64,000 nucleotides of DNA from Adineta ricciae (lineage: Eukaryota > Rotifera > Eurotatoria > Adinetida > Adinetidae), in contig CAJNOJ010000068.1 in assembly GCA_905250025.1 (NCBI GenBank), forward strand, positions 250,990 through 314,989, in the 5' to 3' direction. Within the stretch, counting starts at the first letter, position 1. Each line of letters starts with the position of its first letter. Shown here piece after piece: positions 54,484 to 64,000 of the stretch. The position numbers and the translations under genes were made by a program. Below the pieces are notes generated by a model. The model ran no database searches, had not been told where the DNA came from, and saw only the letters and a list, made by a program, of their open reading frames with translations.

Positions 54484-55503
54484 ATGGGTACACCTCAGCG
54501 AGATGTGACTATTGATTACACAACTGCACAAAAAGAACTTCTAATCGAAAAACATTGCGCGTTTCTGACTGGTTACGGTCAGTCGCACAGTACATATCAA
54601 TATGGTGTCACCGATTATCTTCGTATGAGTGGAATATATTGGCTCTGTACGTGTCTGGATTTACTTCATTCATTAGATAAGATTGATCGCAACTATATTG
54701 TGGATTACATACAGAAATGCCATGACAAAACGACTGGCGGATATGCACCGGCTCCAAATCATGATTCACATTTATTATATACATTGTCAGCAGTACAAAT
54801 ATTAGTTCAGCTGGATCGTGTTGATATGATTGATAAAGAAAGTTTATGTTCGTATATAAAACAACTACAACAAGAAGATGGCAGTTTCTTTGGTGATCAA
54901 TGGGGTGAAATAGACACACGTTTTTCTTTTTGTGCCATCGCATGTTTGAAATTAATCGATTCGTTGCATACGGTTGACATTGATCGTGCAACAGATTTCA
55001 TTATGAGCTGTTTGAATTTTGATGGTGGATTTGGTTGTATACCTGGCGCTGAATCACACGCAGGACAGATCTACTGCTGTCTTGGATTCCTATCGCTTGT
55101 TCAACGTCTCGACAGAGTAGATTTATCGACAAGAAACATGTTAGCATGGTGGTTATGTGAAAGACAATTGGAAAACTCCGGTGGATTGAATGGTCGACCC
55201 GAAAAGCTACCTGATGTTTGTTATTCTTGGTGGGTTTTAGCATCGTTGAAAATCCTCGGCAAACTTCAATGGATTAACAGTGAAAAACTAAGTAAATTTA
55301 TTTTAGCTGCACAAGATGATGAAACAGGTGGATGTGCTGATCGACCCGGTAATATACCTGATCCATTTCATACATTATTTGGTATTACCGGTTTATCTTT
55401 ACTCAAAGTTTTCGATGAGAATACAATTAAACAAGTCAATCCAGTTTTATGCATGCCTGAATATGTGATTCAAAGACAAGGAATTGCAATGCAATTACTA
55501 TAG
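54484..55503 (+). CDS. RABGGTB: Rab geranylgeranyltransferase beta subunit
   Basis: 339 residues in one exon, the usual length (about 330). Prenyltransferase beta-subunit repeats run throughout (GGYAPAPNHDSHLLYTLSAVQIL, GSFFGDQWGEIDTRFSFCAIACL, GGFGCIPGAESHAGQIYCCLGFL, GGLNGRPEKLPDVCYSWWVLASL, GGCADRPGNIPDPFHTLFGITGL). The zinc ligands are Asp and Cys of PDVCYSWW and the His of DPFHT. It geranylgeranylates C-terminal cysteines of Rab GTPases together with an alpha subunit and Rab escort protein. ATG follows directly after a pyrimidine tract ending TTTTTCAG, so the mRNA 5' end is probably made by splicing (leader exon or trans-splicing). Confidence 0.95.
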   Translation: MGTPQRDVTIDYTTAQKELLIEKHCAFLTGYGQSHSTYQYGVTDYLRMSGIYWLCTCLDLLHSLDKIDRNYIVDYIQKCHDKTTGGYAPAPNHDSHLLYTLSAVQILVQLDRVDMIDKESLCSYIKQLQQEDGSFFGDQWGEIDTRFSFCAIACLKLIDSLHTVDIDRATDFIMSCLNFDGGFGCIPGAESHAGQIYCCLGFLSLVQRLDRVDLSTRNMLAWWLCERQLENSGGLNGRPEKLPDVCYSWWVLASLKILGKLQWINSEKLSKFILAAQDDETGGCADRPGNIPDPFHTLFGITGLSLLKVFDENTIKQVNPVLCMPEYVIQRQGIAMQLL

Positions 55504-56277
55504 ACGTTTTCTTTTATTGTTTTCTTTCTCTTTCGTCGTTTTTCAAATAACAAAAGCACATTCCACGGGAATAAATTTCGCTCACAAATTTTAACCGATG
55601 TTCGTGATATGCAACCGTTCGGAGACATTTCACGACTACGCCATTGTAAATCAATCCTTGCTTAGTTGTAGAATCTCATAAACTAGTTGTTATCACGTCT
55701 GTAACATTCGTTGGGAATGGCTCTTTGTGTATAACCTTGACAATCTATACGACCTCAATAACATTTGATTACAATCACGTACTGACCATGAAAGGCTTAC
55801 TTTCGCTCGATCTTTCTCTCAATCGAATGTTGTTGACATCTCAATATCGAGAAGAAAAGGAAAAAGTTATATCTGCGTAATTTAATTATCAAAGGTTAAA
55901 AGTATTAATCTATATACGTAGCTCGAATACGAGACTCCTTTTATTGTTTCATTTATCATTAGATTAATCCCGTTTATAGGCCGATTTCAAACATACAAAC
56001 ATAGACGCCGTGGATTCCCTAGCATTTTTTTGTATCGAAATTTTGTAATCCACAGACATATAGACATAAATACAAAGTACATCATCGTGACTTTTTTGTC
56101 AATGAAAGATGAAGAAGTATAAGAGAGGAAAAACAACAAGGCCTTCATCTGAGGAGGCGAGCATTTGACAAGAAACTGTTAATCATATATAAATATCTGT
56201 GAAAGATGTAACTAATCGTTTGATTTTGTACCTCCTCGATCATATCATCAATAACAATAACAAGACAAGCTTTTGTG
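55504..56277. other. Intergenic, no gene seen
   Basis: 3' flank of RABGGTB and promoter side of the chitin-binding gene. AT-rich, stops in all frames. Confidence 0.5.
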
Positions 56278-58065
56278 ATGCTATTCATAGTGATTGCAGC
56301 ACTTTTGAGCCATGGTATCTATGGATTACCAGCAATCAATTTTACAGATAGTGCCGTACCAAAGGAAATGATTAAAACATTGAGCGAAGCTCTTGTAGCT
56401 CCAACTGAACAACAAGCAGGTCAAGTTGATCCCAAAGGTAGGCATATTTTGTTTTAGTAGATGAATTCATCTATCGTATTGATTTTTATTCTAGGATTTT
56501 ACTATCCATATGCATATCAAAATGTGAACTGGTACAACTTTCCTTATTTATGGCCCGCTGTTGCTGGTGGTTTGCTTGATCCAACTGCACCATTTGCCGG
56601 TCTCGGTGCATCGCTGACAGGTTTGGGAACTGGTTGTCCAACGGGTCTTTGCCCATCTGGTGCTACCTGCTCGCAACTGTCGGGCCAATGGCAATGCGGA
56701 TGTGGCCTCAATGGATGTGTCGGAGGTACGTGAGCTATGTTTGTTTATTTATTTATTTATTCATTCATTCAGCTTTATTAGAAAGTTGTAAATTGTTAAA
56801 TTTCATTAGGAGAGATCTTTCTTTTTCTCGGAGTTTTTCTTGAACAGTTTCGTTATGGCGAGTGAGATATTCTTGGGAGACTTCTGCGAAGATCTGTTGG
56901 ATTTGTTCACGTGCAACGTTTGGATATTGTCGACTGATATTATCGATCATGCCGACTAGATCAAAACTGGACTCTTCAGCTGTTACCGTTGTTATTAGTG
57001 ACGAATCTTGTGTACTTTGATCGTCGGTTGCTGGTTCGTTAATAGTTGGAATTTTTAGAATAATTTCACGATGAACAGAGGCTGGCAATGCTTCAGTCAG
57101 CGGATAAGGAAAGAGTGGCTCTTCGAATAGATGAAAATCAATCTAGAATACGCGATAAAAAGAACTAGCGTTCTTTGTGAAAAAGAGAGTGTCTTACTGT
57201 TCTTGTTTCTTCGATGTTTTCAATTTCTTCCGGTTTCGCTTCGAGTAATGTTTCATACAAACGACGATGTTGAAAAATAATTTGAACAATATAATCGATC
57301 ACTTTCGGATACAGATGTGCATTGAAAACCACTGGTTTCTTCGCTGATTTTTCTCCCATCAAAATCGAACATGAATGTATGAATGCTTCGTTCAATTTTG
57401 TTGGATTAGTTTTATCTGTTCGTTCGATTTGACATAGTAGTCCATGAAGCAATGTAATCATACAAATCGTTTGTTTTGGCGTATAATTTGCACGAAGTAA
57501 ATCATTTAGGAACGAGGTATACAGATCGACCAGTGCTTCATCTCGATATGTCTCACGTTTGAAGAACGTATCAGAATTTACTTTAAGAATATGGTCGAGA
57601 ACAAACTGCTCTAATTGGACCGGAAGTGGCGAATTTCCTTGATTATCATCAAATAATTGTTTTAATTGTTCCGCTGTGATCAAAGAGTGTGTTACAAAAT
57701 CATTAATAGCTTGCAACTGAAGGAGATTTATATCCGCAATCGCGATAAACATTATTTTACGTATATTCAAATGTTTCTGTCTTCTTTTTTCTATCCTTCT
57801 TTTCGTTGTTGCTCACCAAGGTAACTTGTTGGAGGCTGAGAATACTTGACTAATGTCGTTTTTTCTTTTCTTTCTTTTAGTTAAAAATCCTTGCGGCATC
57901 TATGGCCGATACTACTTCCCATACTATCCTGATGCCTCGCGATTTATTCAATGCGATCAGACAGGTGTCTTCTGGATTCGTAAATGTGCACCAGGTACAA
58001 TCTTTGATCCAAAGATCGGCGTCTGCAACTACCCACCCGTCGTTGTCGAAACAGGCAAGAAATAA
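56278..58065 (+). CDS. Secreted protein with chitin-binding peritrophin-A (CBM14) domain, three exons
   Basis: Exons 56278-56437, 56495-56725 and 57881-58065 give 191 residues. A signal peptide occupies residues 1-16. The middle exon has Pro/Gly/Trp-rich and Cys-rich sequence (GCPTGLCPSGATCSQLSGQWQCGCGLNGC), an EGF-like or small disulfide module. The third exon encodes a CBM14 domain: NPCG---YYFPYYPDASRFIQCD, then W-RKCAPGTIFDPKIGVCNYP, with the expected cysteines. It probably binds chitin in cuticle, jaws or egg coat. Intron 2 (56726-57880, 1155 bp) is far longer than the others here because it contains another gene on the opposite strand. Confidence 0.85.
56765..57752 (-). CDS. Probable cilia/flagella-associated protein (CFAP119/CCDC189-like), nested in intron
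   Basis: Exons 57752-57198 and 57142-56765 (intron 55 bp, GTAAGA...TTCTAG) give 310 residues. All-helical: LLQLQAINDFVTHSLITAEQLKQLF, repeated Leu-rich helices, LYPKVIDYIVQIIFQHRRLYETLL, then LFEEPLFPYPL and a charged coiled coil (YLTRHNETVQEKLREKERSLL) at the C-terminus. Size and layout recall CFAP119/CCDC189, an axonemal protein; that identification is tentative. The whole gene sits inside intron 2 of the chitin-binding gene, antisense to it. Confidence 0.55.
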
Positions 58066-58406
58066 AACAAAGAAGAAGATTAACTTTGCAAATGAACATT
58101 TTCCCGATTTTTCTTCCATTTCTTTTTCATATCCTTTATTTTTTTCGAATAAATTTCAAAATAAAATGTAGAGTCATAGCTACGACTGAAACTATATCAT
58201 GGAAATCATACGACTGCATGCGACCTACTTCAGCAATTAAATTACAGGATTGAAACGCAAAGGAAGGAAACACTGTATTCTCCTCATTTACATTCATATA
58301 TTTGGTTTCAGGATCGATAAAAAAAGAAATCCAATGAATTTTTATTTTTTTTCTGATTGAATGTGAAATTTTGATAATTCATCAGGAGAGAGATTTCTCT
58401 TCACAT
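58066..58406. other. Intergenic, no gene seen
   Basis: Short AT-rich spacer with AATAAA-like sequences near 58148-58165 that could polyadenylate the chitin-binding mRNA. Confidence 0.45.
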
Positions 58407-59866
58407 ATGTCGTACGACCAATCGATTTCAAATAGAAACCAGACTTCTGCTGGCATTGTTTATCTACCATCCACCTATCGGCCAGAAACATTTCCAATGA
58501 GAAATGGATACCATCAACCGTCCTTGTCAAGTCATCCGAGTCTGTCATTCAAAAACAATCGAGTAGCTCCACCACCGTATTCTCAAGATTACAATGCATA
58601 TGGACAGACAAATCACTGTACGTATTAAGTCAATTGAATATCTGAATGAAATCTTTTCTTTCTCTTCTACCATTGAAAGCTTATGGAACTCCAGGGTCGA
58701 CTACACCAACAAGACCACTGATTCAAACAACGCACATGTATCCGCAGAAACAATCGACGTTCCCATCGGATAATCCCGATGCAGATGGTATGCCGGTGAG
58801 AACAAAAAAAAGCATTTTTGTTCGAAAGATAACGACAGTTTTTAGACATCATGGTGGTCGCATCGATTGTGTTTTGGTTTGACACGTTTAAGTGGTACAA
58901 TCCTATTTGGTACAATGATCGTTTTAGCTGCTGCAAGCATCGCCGGCCTAATTACAGCTGTTGTATTATATGTCAATGGTAAACAGAAACCAAAGGGCTC
59001 TTTCAATTTCATGCTGCATTCTTTCGATATTTGTAGACACGACATCTGATCCACAGTGGAAAATTCTAGGAATGGTTGTCTGTGCTGTTATGCTAATAAC
59101 AGTTATTGTTACCTTCTTGATTTTTATTTACTGCTACAAAAATGGACACATTAGACTGTATGATAATCAAAGTGATCAGGTCTCATCAGAAAAATTTCAA
59201 GGAAATAATTCAAGACCAGGCTACAACGATCAAAAGCTGAGAAACGATGTAACAATACCGTCTTATCATCATCCACCAGGAAATAGTTTTCGGCGACCAG
59301 ATAACTATAATAATCAACCCTATAATAGATATGGCTTGAATGGAAATCCCTCTTCGGCATCTCCATATGAAAATGTTGTTCCCGTCGAAGACAAACTAAC
59401 TAATACAGAAAATACAATTTCTTCTCTACGACTCAGAGATTACAAACGAGGTGTCTGGCCAGCACGAAATGCTTATGGTGGTATATCGTATCGACCAACG
59501 GAACCACCAAAAATGACACACCGTGTTACCCAAGCACTGCCAAATGATATTGATCAGTCGATGTCTCAACGAAGAAATCTGCCTGTCAATTTAAATCCAT
59601 CATTGATGAATCGGCAAGCATTCGGAGGTCGTGCACCCCCACTGCAACCAAACTATGAAGTCATTGAAGAAATCTACGAAACACCACGAAAACAAAGACC
59701 TGACGAATATGTCGAATACATCGAACCGCCTAAACAAAGACGCGAGCAACCGGGTGTACATTTATCAAAACCAAGATATGGTGATGTCGTTGTCAGACAT
59801 GTGAAAATATTCGACGAAGCAAATGGTGACGAAAACAATTTTAATACTGATCATTTTTATAATTAA
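58407..59866 (+). CDS. Two-transmembrane protein with disordered Pro/Arg/Tyr-rich tails, four exons
   Basis: Exons 58407-58617, 58680-58795, 58846-58978 and 59037-59866 give 429 residues in phase. Residues 1-110 are Pro/Ser/Tyr-rich and include an APPPYSQDYNAYG stretch with a PPxY motif (WW-domain ligand). Two membrane segments follow (LFGTMIVLAAASIAGLITAVVLYV and ILGMVVCAVMLITVIVTFLIFIYCY) with a short loop between. The remaining 230 residues are charged, Asn/Pro-rich and probably disordered, with YEVIEEIYETPRKQRPDEYVEYI as possible tyrosine-phosphorylation sites. No family recognised; a membrane scaffold or adhesion-linked role is only a guess. Confidence 0.7.
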
Positions 59867-60048
59867 ATCTCAAACGTAATTCTTTTTACTTTTATTAAAT
59901 ATACATAATACACACAGGAATCATAGTCCTGGAACGCACGTTGTGCATTGCATCATCTTTGTCATTTGGTCTGATGCAAGGTATAACTATAAATTGTTTT
60001 ACTCGTTTTTTCTTCGATTCACAAAAATATTTATTTGTGCAAGTGCAA

Positions 60049-60697
60049 ATGGCTCTAGCTCGTGTAACTCAGCGTCTTTTCGTACCTCGTTTAGCCAAGA
60101 TCGTGGGTAGCCAGACTGGTTCAACACGGCATTTTTTCCATCGCCACCACTATCATAAATACCTACCGGAAACATCTTTCGCGTCTATGGCTAACGTGTT
60201 TCAACGTTGGGAGAAAGAATTTGAACGGATGCAGGGTCAATTCAACAAGTTCTTTCAAGATTCAAAAACCGATCGTTCTGTTATGGATTTAACATTTGAT
60301 GGCAATAATAAACTGTGTGCGGCAGAAAATGATTTTATTATTACAGAACCAGATGGCTCAAGAAAATTTCATCTATCTTTAAATACACATGGCTTCGGAC
60401 CAGAGGATATTAAAATAAAAGTACAACAGGGTTCTCTGTCAGTTTCGGCAAAGAAAGAGAAAAAGGTATTGTCATGCTTTTTTATTTCTTAACAAACTTT
60501 TCGCTATGGCTGTTTGTATATAGTCAACGAACGGTTACTCTCTTCATGAATTCTCTCAAACATATTCATTACCAGAAGAACTAAATATCGATCAGCTCAA
60601 ATCAACCTACACAGAAAATGGCATTCTTGCCATCGAAGCACCATTACCTGAGGCAAAGACTAAAAATCGTCAAATTGAAATCGAACGGATTAAATAA
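60049..60697 (+). CDS. Small heat-shock protein (Hsp20/alpha-crystallin), probable mitochondrial form, two exons
   Basis: Exons 60049-60465 and 60524-60697 give 196 residues. The alpha-crystallin domain spans about 95-185: KFHLSLNTHGFGPEDIKIKVQQGSLSVSAKKEKK, FSQTYSLPEELNIDQLKSTYTENGILAIEAPLP. GILAIEAP is the conserved G-L-I-AP box. ATP-independent holdase that binds unfolding proteins. The first 40 residues lack acidic residues and hold several Arg and His (MALARVTQRLFVPRLAKIVG), like a mitochondrial presequence; this is inference. Relevant to desiccation tolerance if the host is a bdelloid. Confidence 0.88.
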
Positions 60698-60892
60698 AAG
60701 TCGATCGTATGACGCACGACGACATCTTTCATCCTCTATTCATACAGGACAAAGACCTAACCTTCTTCTGCTTCTCGTTGACTGAATTTCGTACCAATAA
60801 AATATTCCTTATTACAAAATTACAACATTCTCGATTGCTTGTCTCTTTGACATCTAAATCTCTTCGCTTTTTTTCTCGTAATTTATTGTGAA

Positions 60893-61903
60893 ATGGCTTC
60901 AAAAATCTTCACACCAACAAATCAAATCCGTTTAACTAATATTGCTACTGTTCGTTTGAAAAAAGGTGGAAAACGCTTTGAAATCGCTTGTTATCGTAAT
61001 AAAGTTGTTTCATGGAGAAATAAAGAGTAAGTTAGATGAATGTAAAGATCTCTATTACGTTATTAATTATAGAGAAAAAGATCTCGATGAAGTTCTGCAA
61101 ACCCATACGGTTTTCTCCAATGTATCAAAAGGTCAAGCAGCGAAAAAAGAAGATCTCGTCAGTGCGTTCAATACCGATGATCAAACGAAAATTTGTCTCG
61201 AAGTAAAAACGAAATCGATCGAATGAAACTTGAAAGGATATTTTGATATTTACAGATTTTAGAGAAAGGTGAACTGCAAGTCTCGGATAAAGAACGAACG
61301 CAACATCTAGAAACGACTTTTAAGGAAATTGCTTCTATTATTAGTGGCAAATGCATTAATCCAGAGACTAAACGTCCGTATACAATTTCGATTATTGAAC
61401 AAGCAATGAGAGATATTCACTACAGCGTAAATCCAAATCGTAATGCCAAACAACAAGTAAAAGCCATGAATTCCCTTGCATGACATTTTATTCTTTCAAT
61501 ATGTTAATTAGGCACTGGATGTGATTCGGCAATTGAAACAATCCAATAATATTCCAATTCAACAAGCACAAATGCGTGTACAGCTGACAGTGCCAGGTAG
61601 AGATACTCATTGAACTTGTTTTTATGTGAACTAAAACTGAATTTTCCTCTAGCAAAAGATGCCAAGAAATTTAAAGAAAAAATGACTAAACTATCAACAG
61701 CACCACTTATTGATAACGAAGAATTCCTCGGTTCATCAATGCAATTGATATGTTCTATCGATCCAGGCGTTTTTCGAGAATTGGATGATCTATTGAGTAG
61801 TGAAACACGTGGACAAGGTCAACTGGAGTTGTTAAGTTTAATGGACGTTGCTGAAGGAGACGAAACTTTCAATGATTTACATGAAGAAAAACCTGAGCAG
61901 TAA
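60893..61903 (+). CDS. SBDS: SBDS ribosome maturation factor, five exons
   Basis: Exons 60893-61026, 61073-61202, 61256-61456, 61512-61596 and 61653-61903 give 266 residues, in phase. It has the FYSH domain ([58 protein letters not shown]), then the central helical domain ([42 protein letters not shown]) and the C-terminal ferredoxin-like domain ([17 protein letters not shown]). SBDS with EFL1 releases eIF6 from pre-60S subunits. The length is slightly longer than human SBDS (250). Introns are 46-56 bp. Confidence 0.95.
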
Positions 61904-62226
61904 AAGAAAAGATTTTATTGTTGTTTTATGAACAGAAAGTTTAATCAAATAAAAATCATTTGATCAGCGAAGACAGAGAGATTCCCAAAGCAGAGGAGCG
62001 CTTCTTTCATCAAAATGAGGTGATTTATGATCTGCGTTGTCACGTCTAGAAATATAATGATCCCATATGAATTAAATTCTACTGTCATGACATCATCATT
62101 TTCATCTGAAACAAGTACTTTATCTTTTAAAAACATGTGTCATCGTTCTTTTTGCATAGTCATTCGCAACCAGATTTTGAATAAAAACATAAATATTGCA
62201 CTTGCATACACGACTCTGTTAGCAAA
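61904..62226. other. Intergenic, no gene seen
   Basis: Spacer between SBDS and the GMC oxidoreductase gene; AATAAAAA at about 61946-61953 is a candidate polyA signal. Confidence 0.45.
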
Positions 62227-64000
62227 ATGTTCCAGTACAAAGTAACGTTTTATCTTATGTTCATATCTCTCTACGCCTATGCGGATTGCTCTAAAGTCAA
62301 AAAGTCATTTCCGTCGGCAGATGGTATTCCTGAATGTTCAACGACACTACGATCCTCACCGAAATTTCGTCTTCAAGAACAATACGACATAATTGTGCTT
62401 GGAGCAGGCGCTGCTGGCAGTATTATCAGCGCGAAACTTGCTTCGAATTTAAGTAATATGAGTATATTACTTGTTGAAGCAGGTGTAGAAACAGGAAACA
62501 ATGATAACGACAATATTACTAATCCAGCTCTATGGTTGTATGTAGTACACAATGATACACTAGAATGGCGCTTTCAAACTGTTCCACAGACAGCATTAAA
62601 TAATAGGGTTATTGATCTGGGATTTGCGAAAGGTACGGGCGGTGGTGCTATGCACAATGCTATGGGATACGTTCGAGGAGGACAGAAATGGTAAGATATG
62701 TCCGCTAGAGATCAGATTCATTTACCAGTTAGAAATATTTTCTATTTAGGATGGATGCTTGGGAATTAGATGAAGGCGCAACCAATTGGAATTCTGAAAC
62801 ATTAACACCCTATTTTGATGCTGTAGAAGATATCCTGAAAGTTGTCTACCCCGCAAACGACACACAGGGCCTAGTCGATGCTATTTTCGAAGCATCCAGA
62901 ACAGCGGGATTTCCCTATAATCCATCATATAATCATGGACCAGACATGCTGGGTATTGCTAACTTTGTCATGAGTATTAATGATGCTGACAAGACAACGA
63001 AACAACGAGAAAGGGATCCACATTATACTCGCGTTACTTCGTACCAAAAATATCTGGAAAATCACATATCACACAATCTACAGCTTGTAACTGGTCTTCA
63101 AGCTATTGGTTTTAATTTTAGTGATGGAGAGGTTCCTGTCGTAGATCATGTGGAATTATATAGTGAAAGACATCAATGTAAGTTTTCAATTGCAGCGAAG
63201 AAGGATTTAATTTTGAGTATGGGAGCTATAAATACACCTAAGTTGTTGCAATTGAGCGGTATTGGTAATGCAACTCACTTGCAATCGTTAGGTATTAAAG
63301 TTGTAAAAGATCTTCCAGGTGTTGGCATGAATTTACGTGATGATGTCGTTGTCAACCTGGTTTTTAAAACCACTGCTGTCGAAATTGATAGTCCTCCTGC
63401 CTCTTTTCTAAGTGCAGTCTTATTTGCGGTCGATAATAGTACAGCACAAAGCGTGTCCTATCGAAACGGTACAGGTTCATTAACAAATATCGAAATGCTG
63501 TTTAGTACAGGAAATATGATTGGAAATTCGTGGCCTATTGAATGGCAAAATTCAATAGTTCTATCACCTAACATCCAACAATGTAAATCGCGTGGTACGG
63601 TTATGATAGAAAGCCTAGATCCATTGGCATTTCCTACTATCGATCCAGCTTACCTTACCGTCGACGCAGATTTTGATCGAGTGCTCAATTCTATCCTACT
63701 TGGACGTGAATTATTATCACAACCAAGTTTCTTCAAATGGAATATTCAAGAAGTTCTACCTGGTCCAGATTATACTACTCGTGATGAATTGATAGAATGG
63801 ATTCGTACCCATGCCACAACAGGCTTTCATTATATTGGTACATGTAAGATGGGAACAGACAAACTCTCCGTAGTCGATCCACTCAATATGAAAGTTTGGG
63901 GGATTGATGGTTTGAGAATTATTGATGCTTCTGTTGCTCCCGCATCGTTCTCTGCCAATACACAGTCGCTAACGTATGCAGTAGCAGCACGAGCTGTAGA
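62227..64000 (+). CDS. GMC-family FAD oxidoreductase (glucose/choline dehydrogenase-like), 3' end outside window
   Basis: Exons 62227-62690 and 62750-end; 571 residues are visible, no stop before the window ends. Signal peptide at residues 1-20. FAD-binding motif YDIIVLGAGAAGSIISAKLA (about residue 53), then the GMC signature GFAKGTGGGAMHNAMGYVRG, the second signature SMGAINTPKLLQLSGIG, and near the end FHYIGTCKMG with the catalytic His area, and IIDASVAPASFSANTQ, with the Asn in the place of the second active-site residue. A secreted alcohol, sugar or sterol-type oxidase/dehydrogenase; the substrate cannot be read from sequence. Confidence 0.92.

Overview
The window is a mosaic of two unrelated genomes. 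Positions 1-2900 and 14321-64000 are AT-rich animal DNA. Genes there have many short introns (mostly 45-65 bp, GT...AG), and they include animal or ciliate-cell proteins: a Rel/NF-kB-type factor, SBDS, the RabGGTase beta subunit, a METTL25B-like protein, a peritrophin-type chitin-binding protein and a probable ciliary protein. Compact genes, many small palindromic elements and several fungal- or bacterial-looking carbohydrate genes fit a bdelloid rotifer best, but that is inference. Positions about 2945-14228 are GC-rich, intronless bacterial DNA with rho-independent terminators, SusD and a chitobiase-like hexosaminidase. This points to a Bacteroidota of the Chitinophaga type.

Layout. 1-1175: G homopolymers, then AT-rich DNA. 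1176-2225: glycosyltransferase-like gene (-). 2896-2945: G/C homopolymer joint. 2947-14228: bacterial genes in order SusD C-terminus, sialidase-like lipoprotein, LpxL-type acyltransferase (-), truncated AraC regulator, CAP lipoprotein (-), DUF763 protein, GH20 hexosaminidase (-), small hypothetical, SRPBCC protein (-), methyltransferase, AraC regulator, DinB protein cut by a 92-base gap. 14321-41281: gene-poor rotifer-like DNA with palindromic/MITE-like elements, a GT15-like fragment, a two-exon exostosin-like gene (-) and a METTL24-like methyltransferase (-). 41282-64000: dense gene block with GT61 glycosyltransferase, Rel-homology gene, GH125 mannosidase, two unknown minus-strand genes, a DUF1772-like membrane protein, METTL25B-like and RABGGTB in tandem, a chitin-binding gene with a probable ciliary gene nested antisense in its intron, a two-TM membrane protein, a small heat-shock protein, SBDS, and a GMC oxidoreductase running off the end.

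The bacterial block is most simply a contaminant joined in assembly: one border is a homopolymer tract, the other an N gap, and none of its genes shows introns or host-like composition. Its genes suit glycan uptake and trimming (SusD, sialidase-like, GH20). The eukaryotic single-exon or two-exon genes in the gene-poor part are nearly all type II membrane proteins of the secretory pathway (glycosyltransferases, a methyltransferase). The right-hand block is housekeeping: ribosome maturation, Rab prenylation, stress response, cilia, signalling. Exon models were built by hand; for most multi-exon genes the phases of all junctions agree.
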